Assembly (NCBI GenBank): GCA_049841275.1
Contig: JASGDN010000016.1
Span: forward strand, 1 to 64,000
DNA from: JASGDN01 sp049841275
GTDB taxonomy: Bacteria > Chloroflexota > Chloroflexia > Thermomicrobiales > UBA6265
Direction of reading: 5' to 3'
Length of the DNA stretch: 64,000 bases
Shown piece after piece: positions 20,801 through 30,500 of this stretch. Numbering within the stretch: position 1 is the first letter of the stretch; every line of letters starts with the position of its first letter. The translations under genes and the position numbers were made by a program. The notes beneath the pieces are model-generated. The model searched no databases and had not been told where the DNA came from. It saw only the letters and a program-made list of their open reading frames with translations.

Positions 20801-22892
20801 TGTCATACGCAGCCTGGGCGTTCCAGGCATCGGTCTTCTTGAAGATGTATACCTGCGGGTGCTCGTAGACCGTCAGCGTCTCCTCCGACGAACTGTCGTC
20901 GACGGAGAACGGGCCGATGCTGGGCGGTGAGGAGAAGGATGCCACCAGCTGGAATCCGAGCGACCCATCGAAGAGATAGTCGTAGTAGGCGTTCGTCATC
21001 GGCCAGCGATAGGGCATCTGGGCGATGGAGTCGATGAGGCGGCGGCTGGACAAGACGACATAGTCGGCGCGATTGAGGCCGCCGATCAGTGTCGTCAGCT
21101 TGTTGACGTCATCCTCGGCGTAGGGATAGAGCTCGATTCCGGTGTACTGCGAGCAGTCCTCGTTGGGGATGCATAGCGGCAGCCCGTCGTCCCAGTATTC
21201 GCCGGTGATGGTGCTGCCGGCAGGGACGTTCTCGTAGATCCACTCCGACGCCTCGACGCGCGTCAGCGGTTTCAGATAGATATTCGTGAAGGCGATGCCA
21301 TAGAGGACGGTGATGCCGACGGCGAGCAGCGGGATGATGTACCCCGGATGGAGGAGCCTCGGCCAGCGCGCCGGCAGGCTGATCGAGAGCCTGGACCCGA
21401 GGCGCAGCGATCTCCCGCTTCGCGCCCATGCGATCAGCGAGGCCAGGAAGGCTCCCGAGAGAATCGCCATCGCCGGATAGGCCGGCAACATGTACCGCTG
21501 CGAGGGCACATGGTTCGTCCCGTAGTACAGGATGTGGAACCAGCACCATCCCGCCAGTCCCAGCGTCCACCACGATGGCCAGCGCCAGCTGAGGACGCAG
21601 CGGATTGCGGCATAGCCGATCGCCAGCAGGGCGATGATGCCGAACCCCGGCGCCATGCCCCAGAGGACCATGTTCTTGACGATGAACACGACCGGTGTCC
21701 GATTGGCCCACTGGAATCCTGGCGGGTAGTCGATGATGCCGGCCTGCGCCTGCGACCAGTAGCTGAGCGACTCTGTCCAGCGGGAATCGAGCGAGAAGTC
21801 CCAGAAGTGCGGACCCGTAAACGCGTAGGGCTGGAAGACGCGGAACGTGAGGAGCGCGAGGATGCCGGACACCACGGCACCCGCCAGGATGGCGAACCCC
21901 GGCAACGATCGGCGTCCGTTGTGGATCGTGAACTCCGCCGGACGGCGCGAGAACCGTGGCGCGATCGAGAGCCAGCCGTTGAGCCGGATCTGCTCCAGGA
22001 GCGGCAGCGCGAGGAAGCCCACGGCGGCGGCGGCATTCGGCTTGCTCGCCATCGCCAGCCCGAGGAAGAGCCCGGCCGGGATATACCAGACTGCCTTTCG
22101 CGTCTTCGAGACCATGACCGTGCAGGCGATGACGCCGGTGGTCGTGAGGACGACGGCGGAGTCCGTCGTGTAGTAGTGGGCGGTCTGGATCATCAGCGCC
22201 GTGAAGGCCAACAGGGTCGCTGTGAGAATGGAGGCGAGTTTGCCGTACAGCTGGCGCGTCGCCCACGCCGCGAGCGCCACCGTGCCGATGTCGTAGAGCG
22301 CCGAGAGCGTACGGCCGGGAATGTGCATGTTCCCGTAGACATTGTCGCCCGAGATGGTCGCCGCGAGCTTGGCGAGGAAGACCGGGAAGGTGCCGTACAG
22401 GAAGCCGCCGAAGGTGTTGTTGTAGGGATTGAGCTTGGATACCGCGCTATTGAAGAAGGTCCCTGCGTCCGGCCAGGAGATGCCGGTGGTGACCATCACC
22501 AAGTACCGCTCGTCCGGGTGCAGGTAGTAGGCGCCGCCCCATTGGAGTCCGGCGAACCGCGTGATGGCCGTCGCGACGAGGATGAGGATCAGCAGCGGTC
22601 CGTAGTGGATGGGGAAACGCCCGACGCGGAAGACGACCGAATCGTCCTTGCCCTGGCCCGGTTTTTCCTCCATCAAGTCGACGACCCGCCGGCTTCGCAC
22701 CTCCTCGGAGCGCTGGAGCGCCCGCTGATTGACGGTCGGTTGGGACAGGGGGCGCTTTGCCCGTCGTGCCGGCGCTCCGGACGAAACGGGAGCGTTGGTG
22801 GTGGGCGGTGTGATCGACGGGGGGGTCGTGCTCATGCTGGCTCGCTGGGGTCGGGACGGATGTGAGTCGGTCGAGTGCGTGCGGTCATGCAC
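17850..22892 (-). CDS. Giant GT-C membrane glycosyltransferase: ArnT/PMT-like module fused to a DUF2298 module
   Basis: 1,680 residues with roughly two dozen hydrophobic segments. The N-terminal module (about 95-760) has the GT-C first-loop motif 'LHPDERYL' at residues 124-131, as in ArnT and protein mannosyltransferases. The second module (about 770-1590) has the DUF2298 blocks 'YYYWGLVPWAM' and 'FSFIFGDLHPHYTTLP'. The last ~80 residues are a Ser/Pro/Thr/Ala-rich tail. The start is uncertain: GTG at 22892 or the ATG at 22835 (MSTTPPSIT). Such enzymes move sugars from polyprenyl-phosphate donors on the outer face of the membrane. Two catalytic modules in one chain are unusual. It forms a cluster with the GT4 gene upstream and the methyltransferases downstream. 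Confidence 0.85.
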   Translation of the reverse strand: MHDRTHSTDSHPSRPQRASMSTTPPSITPPTTNAPVSSGAPARRAKRPLSQPTVNQRALQRSEEVRSRRVVDLMEEKPGQGKDDSVVFRVGRFPIHYGPLLILILVATAITRFAGLQWGGAYYLHPDERYLVMVTTGISWPDAGTFFNSAVSKLNPYNNTFGGFLYGTFPVFLAKLAATISGDNVYGNMHIPGRTLSALYDIGTVALAAWATRQLYGKLASILTATLLAFTALMIQTAHYYTTDSAVVLTTTGVIACTVMVSKTRKAVWYIPAGLFLGLAMASKPNAAAAVGFLALPLLEQIRLNGWLSIAPRFSRRPAEFTIHNGRRSLPGFAILAGAVVSGILALLTFRVFQPYAFTGPHFWDFSLDSRWTESLSYWSQAQAGIIDYPPGFQWANRTPVVFIVKNMVLWGMAPGFGIIALLAIGYAAIRCVLSWRWPSWWTLGLAGWCWFHILYYGTNHVPSQRYMLPAYPAMAILSGAFLASLIAWARSGRSLRLGSRLSISLPARWPRLLHPGYIIPLLAVGITVLYGIAFTNIYLKPLTRVEASEWIYENVPAGSTITGEYWDDGLPLCIPNEDCSQYTGIELYPYAEDDVNKLTTLIGGLNRADYVVLSSRRLIDSIAQMPYRWPMTNAYYDYLFDGSLGFQLVASFSSPPSIGPFSVDDSSSEETLTVYEHPQVYIFKKTDAWNAQAAYDKLYPMLQTGLGNDTGLVIPSRADSPDLQLMDRSDQRAYYAEGTWREIFNPSSWTNRHPAIWWYLAIQLLTLPMIPILWRLFPGLPDRGYALAKTGGLIATGYLAWLIASVRLMQWGPVPIVIAWFALWVVAFLCLRGRAGAFRASLGERRLWFVATELIFLAGFAAAVWIRMQNPNLWNPWTGGEKSMDLAYFNATIRTPFFPPYDPWFRSGTIHYYYWGLVPWAMLTRLTGIIPTTAYNLAVPSVFALFLLNTWSVAATFLSHLVPARPGIAHTRRFSGRLRIMLLALIAPIVTGILGNLQLIRLIGEGIWDGTKPVPASWPHWGALTDMTWGAWQIVSRTATLPVTSSYWDPTRVISGTVNEFPWFSFIFGDLHPHYTTLPLLTATIGIIAAFVFSIRPQVAPGRWKPASIFTTFGGWGPALTMTLIGGLLGGMLMASNSWDFPPAMALICAAGFILVGTASGWTSGWTLLRDVAAFAGIAVISSQVFWLPYIQHYGSLPSSFEAATETTTMPDFLSINGVLLFAVASYLLLEVVRIVRPQLDRGGTAATGAVFGIAVGIVCFVLAFMSGTIVLLLALMLAVVVLVAWFRQYDRGYLLLLAMIGLGISLLLLPDVLRMQNDIGRMNTVFKFYFHAWVVLGITGSVGLGLVFDAFQRRSLADAPAAIPSVADSPQPMRERVIVIAQTPTQRGWRLTGSAAQVVWTILLAMLVAGAAAYPALATVGRARDVTNPISPTLDGMAYMDSTEITAGPDGGQSTTFSLAGDREAIDWLNKHTNGMPTILEAYDGEYHYGNRVSAMTGLPTIIGWGAQERVQRPGLEQLVQNRIDDVNEIYGSYGDFASVRPLLNRYAVQIIYVGALERALYPAAALAKFDEGVADGALKSVYDRNGVQIYVYDRSVPVPDDDDAIPPASPEASPLASPVASPAIATGNASPASSPVTTEGSPAATPGTPVATRTPEPTTTERPATVTMPTPTYTPVG

Positions 22893-22932
22893 CCGTTCGG
22901 GTGGCCGTCATGCGATGACGACGCCCCGATGG

Positions 22933-24201
22933 TCATGTGCTCTTGCGAGCATACCCGGACAGCGGCCTTGTCGCATCCTCTTCGCCGCGATAGACGCGCT
23001 CGTAAGCATCAATGGTGGCATCCAGGCTGAATTGCGAGGCGATGGCCTGGAATGGCTTGACATACGCATCGCGATTCCGCGCAACCTCGATCACGGCCTC
23101 GGCCAGGCTGTTGGCGTCGCCCACAGCGGCGATCCGGCCCATACCCGTCCGCCGGACCGGCTCGCGCACGCCGGGCAGGTCGGTGCAGACCGAGGGCGTG
23201 CCGGAGAGCATCGCTTCCACCTGCACCATCCCGAAAGTCTCCGTATTGTCCACGCTTGGCAATACCAACACGTCCATCGTCGCGAAGAAGTCTGCCAGCT
23301 CCTGGTCGGAGAGCCGCCCGAGGATGCGGATTGCCTCGCGGTTTTGCGCCATGTCTTCGTCCCACGGGCCTCGATAGGGTTCGCCCGTGCGGGGGTCGAT
23401 GTTCGGTCCCGCCAGGGCGAAGACTGCGGTCGGGAGCGCAGCGCGGATGGCTGGCACCGCCCGCATGAAGACATCGAGCCCTTTCTCGACCGTGAATCGC
23501 CCGACGAACCCGATCACCGGTCCGTCGCCGAGGTCGAATCGGGCGCGCAAGGCCGCCGGCCCATCCGCCGAGGCCACCGGTGTCGGCACTGGCGGCGGGA
23601 TGATGTGCAGGCCGTGGTGGATGCCGCGCACGGTCGGTGAGATGGCCGCCTGGTCGCGCGTGGAGGCGACCACATCCTGCGCGAGGTGTGCGGCGCCGAT
23701 ACCACTGGCGCGCCCTGCGCCGGTCGCGATCTTCTCCACGAGCGTGGAGGAGAGGACGAGGTCGGAATGGTGCGTGATGACGACACGCTTGCGCATCGTC
23801 CGGCCAAGTGCCGTCAGGGGGGTGGCCTCGGCCATCGGGAGGTGAAGGTGAAGGACATCGTGCGAGCGAAGCAGGCGGGCGGCGGTCGGAAGGAGCGTGG
23901 GCAGGATGACGGCGCGGCTGAGGTTCGCAGCGATTGGGATGCGAACCACGTGCACGCCCTCTTCCGTCACGTTCTCACGCGGCAGCGAACGGTCGTGCCA
24001 GGACGTGAGGACCGTCACCTCGTGTCCGCGCCGCACCAGTTCGCGTGAGAGCCGTTCGCAGTAGATGGTGAGCCCGCTCGTATATGGGGCATAAAAATAC
24101 AGCGTCTGCAGGATCTTCAATGCATGCTCCAGGCCGATCGGATCGACAGGCGTCTCGTGTCCGGCCTGGCGCAAACGGTTCTGCCAGACATATGCCTGCA
24201 T
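22933..24201 (-). CDS. GT4-family glycosyltransferase
   Basis: Up to 422 residues. The GT-B fold is clear: N-terminal 'YTSGLTIYCERLSRELVRRGHEV', then the C-domain 'IGFVGRFTVEKGLDVF', and the nucleotide-sugar motif near 'SVDNTETFGMVQVEAMLSGTP', with the E-x7-E pattern. The family uses NDP-sugars and retains anomeric configuration. The ATG at 24201 opens the frame, but the TTG at 24120, with ggag six bases upstream, gives the family-typical start 'LKILQTLYFYAP' and may be the true start. It precedes the giant GT-C gene by 40 bases. Confidence 0.88.
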   Translation of the reverse strand: MQAYVWQNRLRQAGHETPVDPIGLEHALKILQTLYFYAPYTSGLTIYCERLSRELVRRGHEVTVLTSWHDRSLPRENVTEEGVHVVRIPIAANLSRAVILPTLLPTAARLLRSHDVLHLHLPMAEATPLTALGRTMRKRVVITHHSDLVLSSTLVEKIATGAGRASGIGAAHLAQDVVASTRDQAAISPTVRGIHHGLHIIPPPVPTPVASADGPAALRARFDLGDGPVIGFVGRFTVEKGLDVFMRAVPAIRAALPTAVFALAGPNIDPRTGEPYRGPWDEDMAQNREAIRILGRLSDQELADFFATMDVLVLPSVDNTETFGMVQVEAMLSGTPSVCTDLPGVREPVRRTGMGRIAAVGDANSLAEAVIEVARNRDAYVKPFQAIASQFSLDATIDAYERVYRGEEDATRPLSGYARKST

Positions 24202-24795
24202 ATGTTCCTCATCATGATACCAAGCGGACCGCCGCCGCCGTGCAAGCCGGGGTGTGCCGGTCAGGGCAATCGCATCACGGCCATTGGTTGACTGATCGAT
24301 GCCGGTGATGCGGCACGCGGCAGGCCACCTTGGGCCTGCCGGACGAACGACCGCGGTGGGGAACCCGGTCGTACGTCCGGCGCGGCCACGGTGCCGCGCC
24401 CATGCTGGCAGGCGCAGCCTCCGCCCAAGGCTCCCGCAGCATCATGCGATTGCCCTGGTGTGCCGGTCAGGGCCATTGCATGCCCGCGAGATTTGGTTTC
24501 GATGCGCAGCCGATGGATGTTTATAGAAGGCCCCGTGGCCGGCCCCTGGGCGACCGTGTCTCCGAGCGGTCGTTCGAGTCCCATCCCGGTGTCTTGCAGC
24601 CTACGGTTCGTTCATGGGCCAACTCTTGTGGCTGGCCGCTGGGCATGCGAAGGCCGCTGATGCGCCGGTTTCCCTCCTATAATGGAGGCGGGTCTTGCGG
24701 CATGCCCCTGATCGGGGCCGTTCCCGCCTCTCGTTCGCAGGTGCCGGATTGCCGGCCGGCGGGCACTCCGAGGCCACGCGCGGGAGAAGCTGGCC
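24202..24795. other. 594-base intergenic region between GT4 and the LuxR-type regulator, with a direct repeat and hairpins
   Basis: No gene is supported. A 17-base direct repeat, GGTGTGCCGGTCAGGGC, occurs at 24251-24267 and 24457-24473. The second copy also sits in an imperfect 14-bp hairpin (24443-24480 region, two mismatches). A short perfect hairpin (24318-24341, 9-bp stem) lies between. The region must hold the divergent promoters of the GT4 cluster and of the regulator. Confidence 0.55.
24678..24683 (+). promoter_or_regulatory. Candidate -10 box of the LuxR-type regulator gene
   Basis: A perfect TATAAT sits in the loop of a small cctcc/ggagg palindrome, 113 bases before the ATG at 24796. 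No good -35 box is visible, which would fit an activator-dependent or alternative promoter, but that is inference. Confidence 0.4.
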
Positions 24796-27360
24796 ATGTC
24801 GGGCAACCATGTTGCGTCATCCGGATCGCCATCCGGGCTTGCCGCGTCCCATTCGCCGGCCAACGTCACCCCGTTGTTTCCGGCGGACTCGACGCCGCCG
24901 ATCCATATGCCAAAGCCGCTTGCCCCCTTCGTCGGTCGTGCGGCAGAGATGGGGACGGTGCTCGGCTTGTTCGCCGATCCGGATATCCGCCTGTTGACGC
25001 TCACGGGGCCGGGAGGTATCGGCAAGACCCGGCTCGCTATCGAGATCTCCAGCGATCCGTCGTTGCAGGCGCGTTTCCCGCATGGCATCTGGTTCGTTCC
25101 GCTCGTTGCGATCGCCGATCCCGTCGGAGTGCCGCTCGCCATCCTTCGGGCGTTCGGCGCGCGAGAGTCCGGACATGCCGCCCAACGGGATGTCATCGAT
25201 CTGATTGGCCGCCAGCACCTCCTGCTCGTGCTCGACAATCTGGAGCAGGTGCGTGGATGTGGGCCGTTCGTGTCGCGGCTGCTCGAATACTGCTCGAACC
25301 TCATGATCCTGGCGACAAGCCGCGCGCGCCTTCACCTGACGGGCGAGCATGAGTACATCGTCCCTGCCATGTCCCTTGCCGGCCAGCCTGTTGCGTCCGG
25401 AGCGGCCGACAGTGATGCGATTGCGTTCTTCGTCTCCTGCGCCCGCTCGGCTGCTCCTGCATTTACGCTGACGGAGGCAAATGCGGAGGCCATCGCCGAT
25501 ATTTGCCAGATGCTCGATGGCGTTCCGCTTGGAATCGAACTGGCTGCGGCCCGCCTGCGTATGTTCTCGCCCGATCTCGTGCGCGAGCGGCTGGCGAACC
25601 GGCTCGATCTTCTCACGCGCGGGCCGCTCGATCTCGCGCCGCATCAGCGCGCGATGCGCGACACCATCGCCTGGAGCTACGCGTTGCTCGATCCGCCGGA
25701 ACAGGAGGCCATGCGGCGGTTGTCTGTCTTTGTCGGGAGCTTCTCGGTCGCCGCGGCGGAAGGCGTGCTGCACGATGTGCAGCCGTTGGCCGGCGGGAAA
25801 GATGTCCTCGATGTGCTCGCCTCGCTAGTCGACAAGAGTCTCTTGCGCAAGGGGATGGGGCGCGAGCGCGACGACCGTCTTTCCATGCTTGGTGTCATCC
25901 GGGAGTTCTGCAGCGAACGCCTGCGGGCCGAGGGGGACGATGCTGCGGCATACGGGGCACACGCGCGTTGGTATCTGGCCTTCGCCGGGCAGGCAGCTGG
26001 CGGCATCAATGGCCCGGCGGCAGAGCGCTGGTTGGACCAGCTCGATGCGGAGCGGGCGAACATCCTGCACGCGCTCGACTGGTTCGATGCGGAACGTGAT
26101 GGGGACCGATTGGTGCGTCTGGTGTCGTTCCTGCGTGAATACTGGATCCTGCGCGCCCGGTACGCCGAGGGGCTGCCGTGGATGGAGCGGGCGCTGGCCT
26201 GGATCGAATGTGGTGCTCCCGGCGACCCGGCGATCGCGTGTGAATGCCTGCTCGGGGCTGGCTGGATGGCGTTGCGGCAGGGAGACAGCGCCCGCATGAC
26301 GCGCTATTCGGCGGCGGCGCTGGAACGAGCGCGTGAGACGGGCGACCGCGCCCGAATCGTCCGCGCGCTCGACCTTGAATCGGCCGTTGCTCGCCGGTGG
26401 AACGATCATGCGCGAGCGGTGGTATTGCTGGAAGAATCGCTGGTGCTCTGCCAGGAAAGCGGTGACCGTGCCGGTGCGGCCGCCGCCCTGCGTGGGTCGG
26501 GCTACGCGCTGATGAATCTTGGGCGCATGGACGAGGCGTTGACCCGCTACCAGGATGCGATCGATATCTACGATGCGCTCGGCGATGCGCAGGGTGCGGC
26601 GTTGGCACGGTCGACGATGAGTCTCATTCCCTATCTGGAGGGGGACTATGGACGTGCCTTCGCCTGGGACATGGATGCCTTGGCCGTGCTGCGCCGCTTC
26701 GAGAATCGGCGTGCCCTCGGTGTCGCCCTGACGCATCTCGGTCTCGCCGCCAGTCACCAGGGCGATCTGGAACGGGCCTGGGCGTTCCTGGATGAGAGCC
26801 TTGTCTATCGGCGGGAGGTCGGCGACGCCCGGGGGTTTGCCGTCTGGACGGAGGCGGCGGCGCTCCTGCTTGCGTTCGGCGGCGATGCCGAGGGTGCGGC
26901 GACAGTGCTCGGTGCCGCCGACGCGATGCGCGCCCGTGCGAATACGCCGCTCGCCGCGACGGAGTGCGATGACCGCACCCTCTGCGAATCGCGCATCCGG
27001 GCCCAGCTTCCGGAGGAGAGGATCGACGCGGCTCGTACGGCAGGCGGCGAACTCGGGACGCAAGCGGCGCTTGAGATCGCCGTTGGCCGCGCGGAGGCCA
27101 TGGTGAACGATACGCGGCGCGATGCCGTGCCGGTCGGTATTCTCGAACATGGGCTGACCCCGCGTGAGAGCGAGATCCTGCGCCTGATCGCCGGGCGAAT
27201 GTCCGACCGGGAGATCGGCGAGGCGCTCTTCATCAGTCCGCGCACCGTCTCCCGCCATGTCGCCAGCATTCTTGCCAAGCTCGGCGTCCATTCCCGGCGC
27301 GAGGCGGCGGCCATCGCCCGGCAGCATGGCTATCCTGTACCGGGTACGCATGCTTCGTAG
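24796..27360 (+). CDS. ATP-binding LuxR-family transcriptional regulator
   Basis: 854 residues. The N-terminal signal-ATPase domain has Walker A 'GPGGIGKT' (71-78), Walker B 'LLLVLDNLEQ' and a sensor-like 'MILATSRARLHLTGE'. The middle (about 400-760) is helical and repetitive, like TPR units. The C-terminal LuxR HTH begins 'LTPRESEILRLIAGRMSDREIG' and continues 'SPRTVSRHVASILAKLGVHSR'. Such proteins act as ATP-dependent switches that activate nearby or dispersed targets. A ggagaag site precedes the ATG. It lies directly upstream of the sortase-fusion locus, so control of those genes is possible but unproven. Confidence 0.9.
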   Translation: MSGNHVASSGSPSGLAASHSPANVTPLFPADSTPPIHMPKPLAPFVGRAAEMGTVLGLFADPDIRLLTLTGPGGIGKTRLAIEISSDPSLQARFPHGIWFVPLVAIADPVGVPLAILRAFGARESGHAAQRDVIDLIGRQHLLLVLDNLEQVRGCGPFVSRLLEYCSNLMILATSRARLHLTGEHEYIVPAMSLAGQPVASGAADSDAIAFFVSCARSAAPAFTLTEANAEAIADICQMLDGVPLGIELAAARLRMFSPDLVRERLANRLDLLTRGPLDLAPHQRAMRDTIAWSYALLDPPEQEAMRRLSVFVGSFSVAAAEGVLHDVQPLAGGKDVLDVLASLVDKSLLRKGMGRERDDRLSMLGVIREFCSERLRAEGDDAAAYGAHARWYLAFAGQAAGGINGPAAERWLDQLDAERANILHALDWFDAERDGDRLVRLVSFLREYWILRARYAEGLPWMERALAWIECGAPGDPAIACECLLGAGWMALRQGDSARMTRYSAAALERARETGDRARIVRALDLESAVARRWNDHARAVVLLEESLVLCQESGDRAGAAAALRGSGYALMNLGRMDEALTRYQDAIDIYDALGDAQGAALARSTMSLIPYLEGDYGRAFAWDMDALAVLRRFENRRALGVALTHLGLAASHQGDLERAWAFLDESLVYRREVGDARGFAVWTEAAALLLAFGGDAEGAATVLGAADAMRARANTPLAATECDDRTLCESRIRAQLPEERIDAARTAGGELGTQAALEIAVGRAEAMVNDTRRDAVPVGILEHGLTPRESEILRLIAGRMSDREIGEALFISPRTVSRHVASILAKLGVHSRREAAAIARQHGYPVPGTHAS

Positions 27361-27572
27361 TTTCCCGAGGCCGATTGCGTAGGCGCAGCTGTCTGGAAAC
27401 GCGCAGAACCTACCGATCCCATCCTTCCTCAATCGCGCGCATCATCGACCCAACCGGAATCGCGATCCCGGCCTGCCTGTGCGGCTGGCTGGGATGCCGG
27501 GCGTTTCGCACCGCCTGCCGGTCCGGTTTGCCACAGGGATTCCGTCCGCTGCGCAGGAGAGGAGCAAACATC

Positions 27573-30500
27573 ATGGCGCATCGTCCATTCATCCCGTCGC
27601 CCGTTCGCCGCGTCCGGCTCAGGTCACGTCGAGGGCACGACCGATATCGTCGCGGATCGCCACTCTTCACCGCATTCACGATTCTGGCGCTGCTGGTCGG
27701 GGCGATCTCGCCCGTGTTCGATGGCGTCGCGTTCGCCCAGACGGTCACGCCAGACGGTTCCAGCGGTGCTGGCGACAGTGATGTGCAGGGAACCCAAGCG
27801 CCACAGGACCAGCCGACGCAACCGGAGCAACAACCGACCCAGCCCGACCAGACCCAGCCGACCGTCGATACGTCCATGCAGACGCCGACGGAAACACCCA
27901 CGCCGACCGTCGAGAACGAGCTCCTCGGCGCGGTCAACATCGCCTACTGGGAGTGTCCGCCGGCGGATCCGGCGAATCCCCCGCTGATCGATCCATCGAG
28001 CATCTGTACCCAGCAACGGAATGGCGTCACCTTTGCCATCACCGATGGGCAAGGTAATACCCAGACCCAGGAGACCGGCTACTACGACGACAGCCAGATC
28101 GGTTTCACCGAGATTCCGATCGGCGCCATCACGTTCGGGCAGACGACGCCCCCGTTCAACGCGCTCGTGTTGTGCAACGGCATCGTGCAGCATGGTGGAC
28201 CGGAGACCGGCATCATGCAGCTTTCCGTTTCCAACGGCATGGTGTCGTGGAACCTGAAGGACGATGAGATCGTCTTCTGCAATTGGTACGTCACCCCGAT
28301 CATGACGCCGGCCGCTTCGGCCACGCAATCGACCGGAGAGACGCCGACGGCTACCGTCTCGACCGGCATGACCGAGACGCCGACGGCCGCAACGACCGGC
28401 GGCGTGACAATGACGCCCGATGCCGTGGCCTCCGGTACGCCGGTGAACCAACTCGTCGGCAGCATCAACATCACCTACCGCGAGTGCCCGTCGACCTTCG
28501 ACCTGACGAATCCGCCCAGCGATCCGGCGACGGCCTGCACCACCATGCGCAACGGCGTGCAGTTCGACCTGACTGCCAGCACCAGCCAGACCTTCTCCCA
28601 GCTCACCGGCTATTACGACGACAGCGTCGTGAGCTTCACCGAGATCCCGACCGGCAACACGACCGTGACGCAGAACCCAGCTGCCGGCCAGACGCTCGTG
28701 ATCTGCGATGGTATCGTGCAGCACGGCGGCCCGGAGACGGGTGACATGACGATGCCAGTCACCAATGGCAGCATCACCTGGGACCTCAAGGACGACGAGA
28801 TCGTCGGTTGTAACTGGTACACGAACGGCGTATCCGGTACGGCAGCGGAACCGGCCAGCTTTGCGATCTCAGCGTTCACCTGCCCGTCCGGGTTCAATCT
28901 CAATGCATCGGACGAAGCGACCACAGCCACCACCTGCACCACGTCGATTCTTGGGCTCCGCTTCGATCTTGGCCCATCGGGCGGGACGGGCAACCCCATG
29001 ACCGTGCTGACGGGCAACGACGGGAGCGCCGGTTTCGGCGATGTCGTGCCGGGATCGTACACACTCAAGCGGTACCCGGTGCCCTCCAACTCGTTCATCT
29101 ATTGCCACTCGGCGACCAATCCACAGTATCCCTTCACGGCATCCGTCCTCGGCGGATTCGATATCTCGCTCGATCCCGGTGTGGCCGTGACCTGCGCCTG
29201 GTATGAGACGCCAGCGGCAGCTGGCACCGGTACGGTCGTCATCAACAAGCACGCCTGTCCGGCGAGCTACGTACCGTCCAGCCCCCCCGATATCTACGAT
29301 CTCGCCGCGAACTGCCACGACGATGCCGGCCCGACTTCGTTCGTCGTCACCTATGGCCAGACATCCGTGCCCGGAACCACCAGCGGATCGCCGAACCTGC
29401 TGGAGATGGACAACGTGCCCAGCGGCCTCGTGATCGTGACCGAGAATGCCGTCCAGGGGTACGGCGCACCGATCGTGACCTGCAAGGGCATGTCGCTGAC
29501 CAACGATCCCACGGTCGAGGTACCATCTACCCTGATGACGGTGACGGCGAACACCATCACCTGGAACCTCGTCGATACCCAGACGATGTTCTGCGACTGG
29601 TTCAACATGCCGTCCGGCTACGGGTCGATCACGATCAACAAGCTGGCCTGCCCGGCGGGTTACGCCGTGGCGAATCCGGCAGATCCGTACGACATCGCCC
29701 TCAAGTGCCATGAGAATGCCGGCCCGGTGAACTTCACTGTCACGAACGGCGCCTATTCAACCACCGGCACCACCAGCGGTTCGCCGCCGAATCTGCTCTC
29801 CGTGTCCAACGTGCCGTCCGGCGCGGTTACGCTTACGGAGACGATTCCCACGGGCTACGCACAGCCGGTTGTCTTCTGCCGCGGGTCCTCCGTGACGAAC
29901 GATCCGGACCTGGAGGTGCCTTACGGTCAGCAACAGGTGAACAACGGCACCATCACCTGGAATCTGTTGCCCGACCAGATGCTGTACTGCGACTGGATCA
30001 ACATCCCGATGCCGCCGACCTTCAGCGTCATCATCTACAAGTACACTTGCGGCGACGATCCGACGGCCTACATGACGAACGGCGTCCCCGATTACCAGAA
30101 GTTCACCACGCTTTGTACGCACCCGTTGCCGGGTGTCCCCTTTACCGCCAGCCAGAGCGGCTCACCGGTCGCCACGGCGACCTCCTCGAACAGTAATCCG
30201 TTCTCGCTTTCGAATCTTCCGGTGACGACCACCACCGTGGCGGAGACCATCCCGAGCGGGTATGGCGAGCCCTACGTCTTCTGCGGCGATGCCTACTCGC
30301 CGACGCTCCAGATGGTGATGAACGGCGCGATCACGCTGAATCCCGGCGGCAGCGGCCCCATCGTCTGCAGCTGGTACAACATGCCGGATGGCCCCGGCTC
30401 GATCACGGTCTACAAGTGGCTCTGTCCGGCGGGATACGACTGGACGCTGCCCGGCGCCGACCCGAAGATGGATTGCGCGACCCCGCAGGACGGCGTCACG

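Noticed and set aside
24565..24585. tRNA-like T-arm sequence (gttcgagtccc)
   Set aside because: The flanking bases do not pair to form T, anticodon or acceptor stems.
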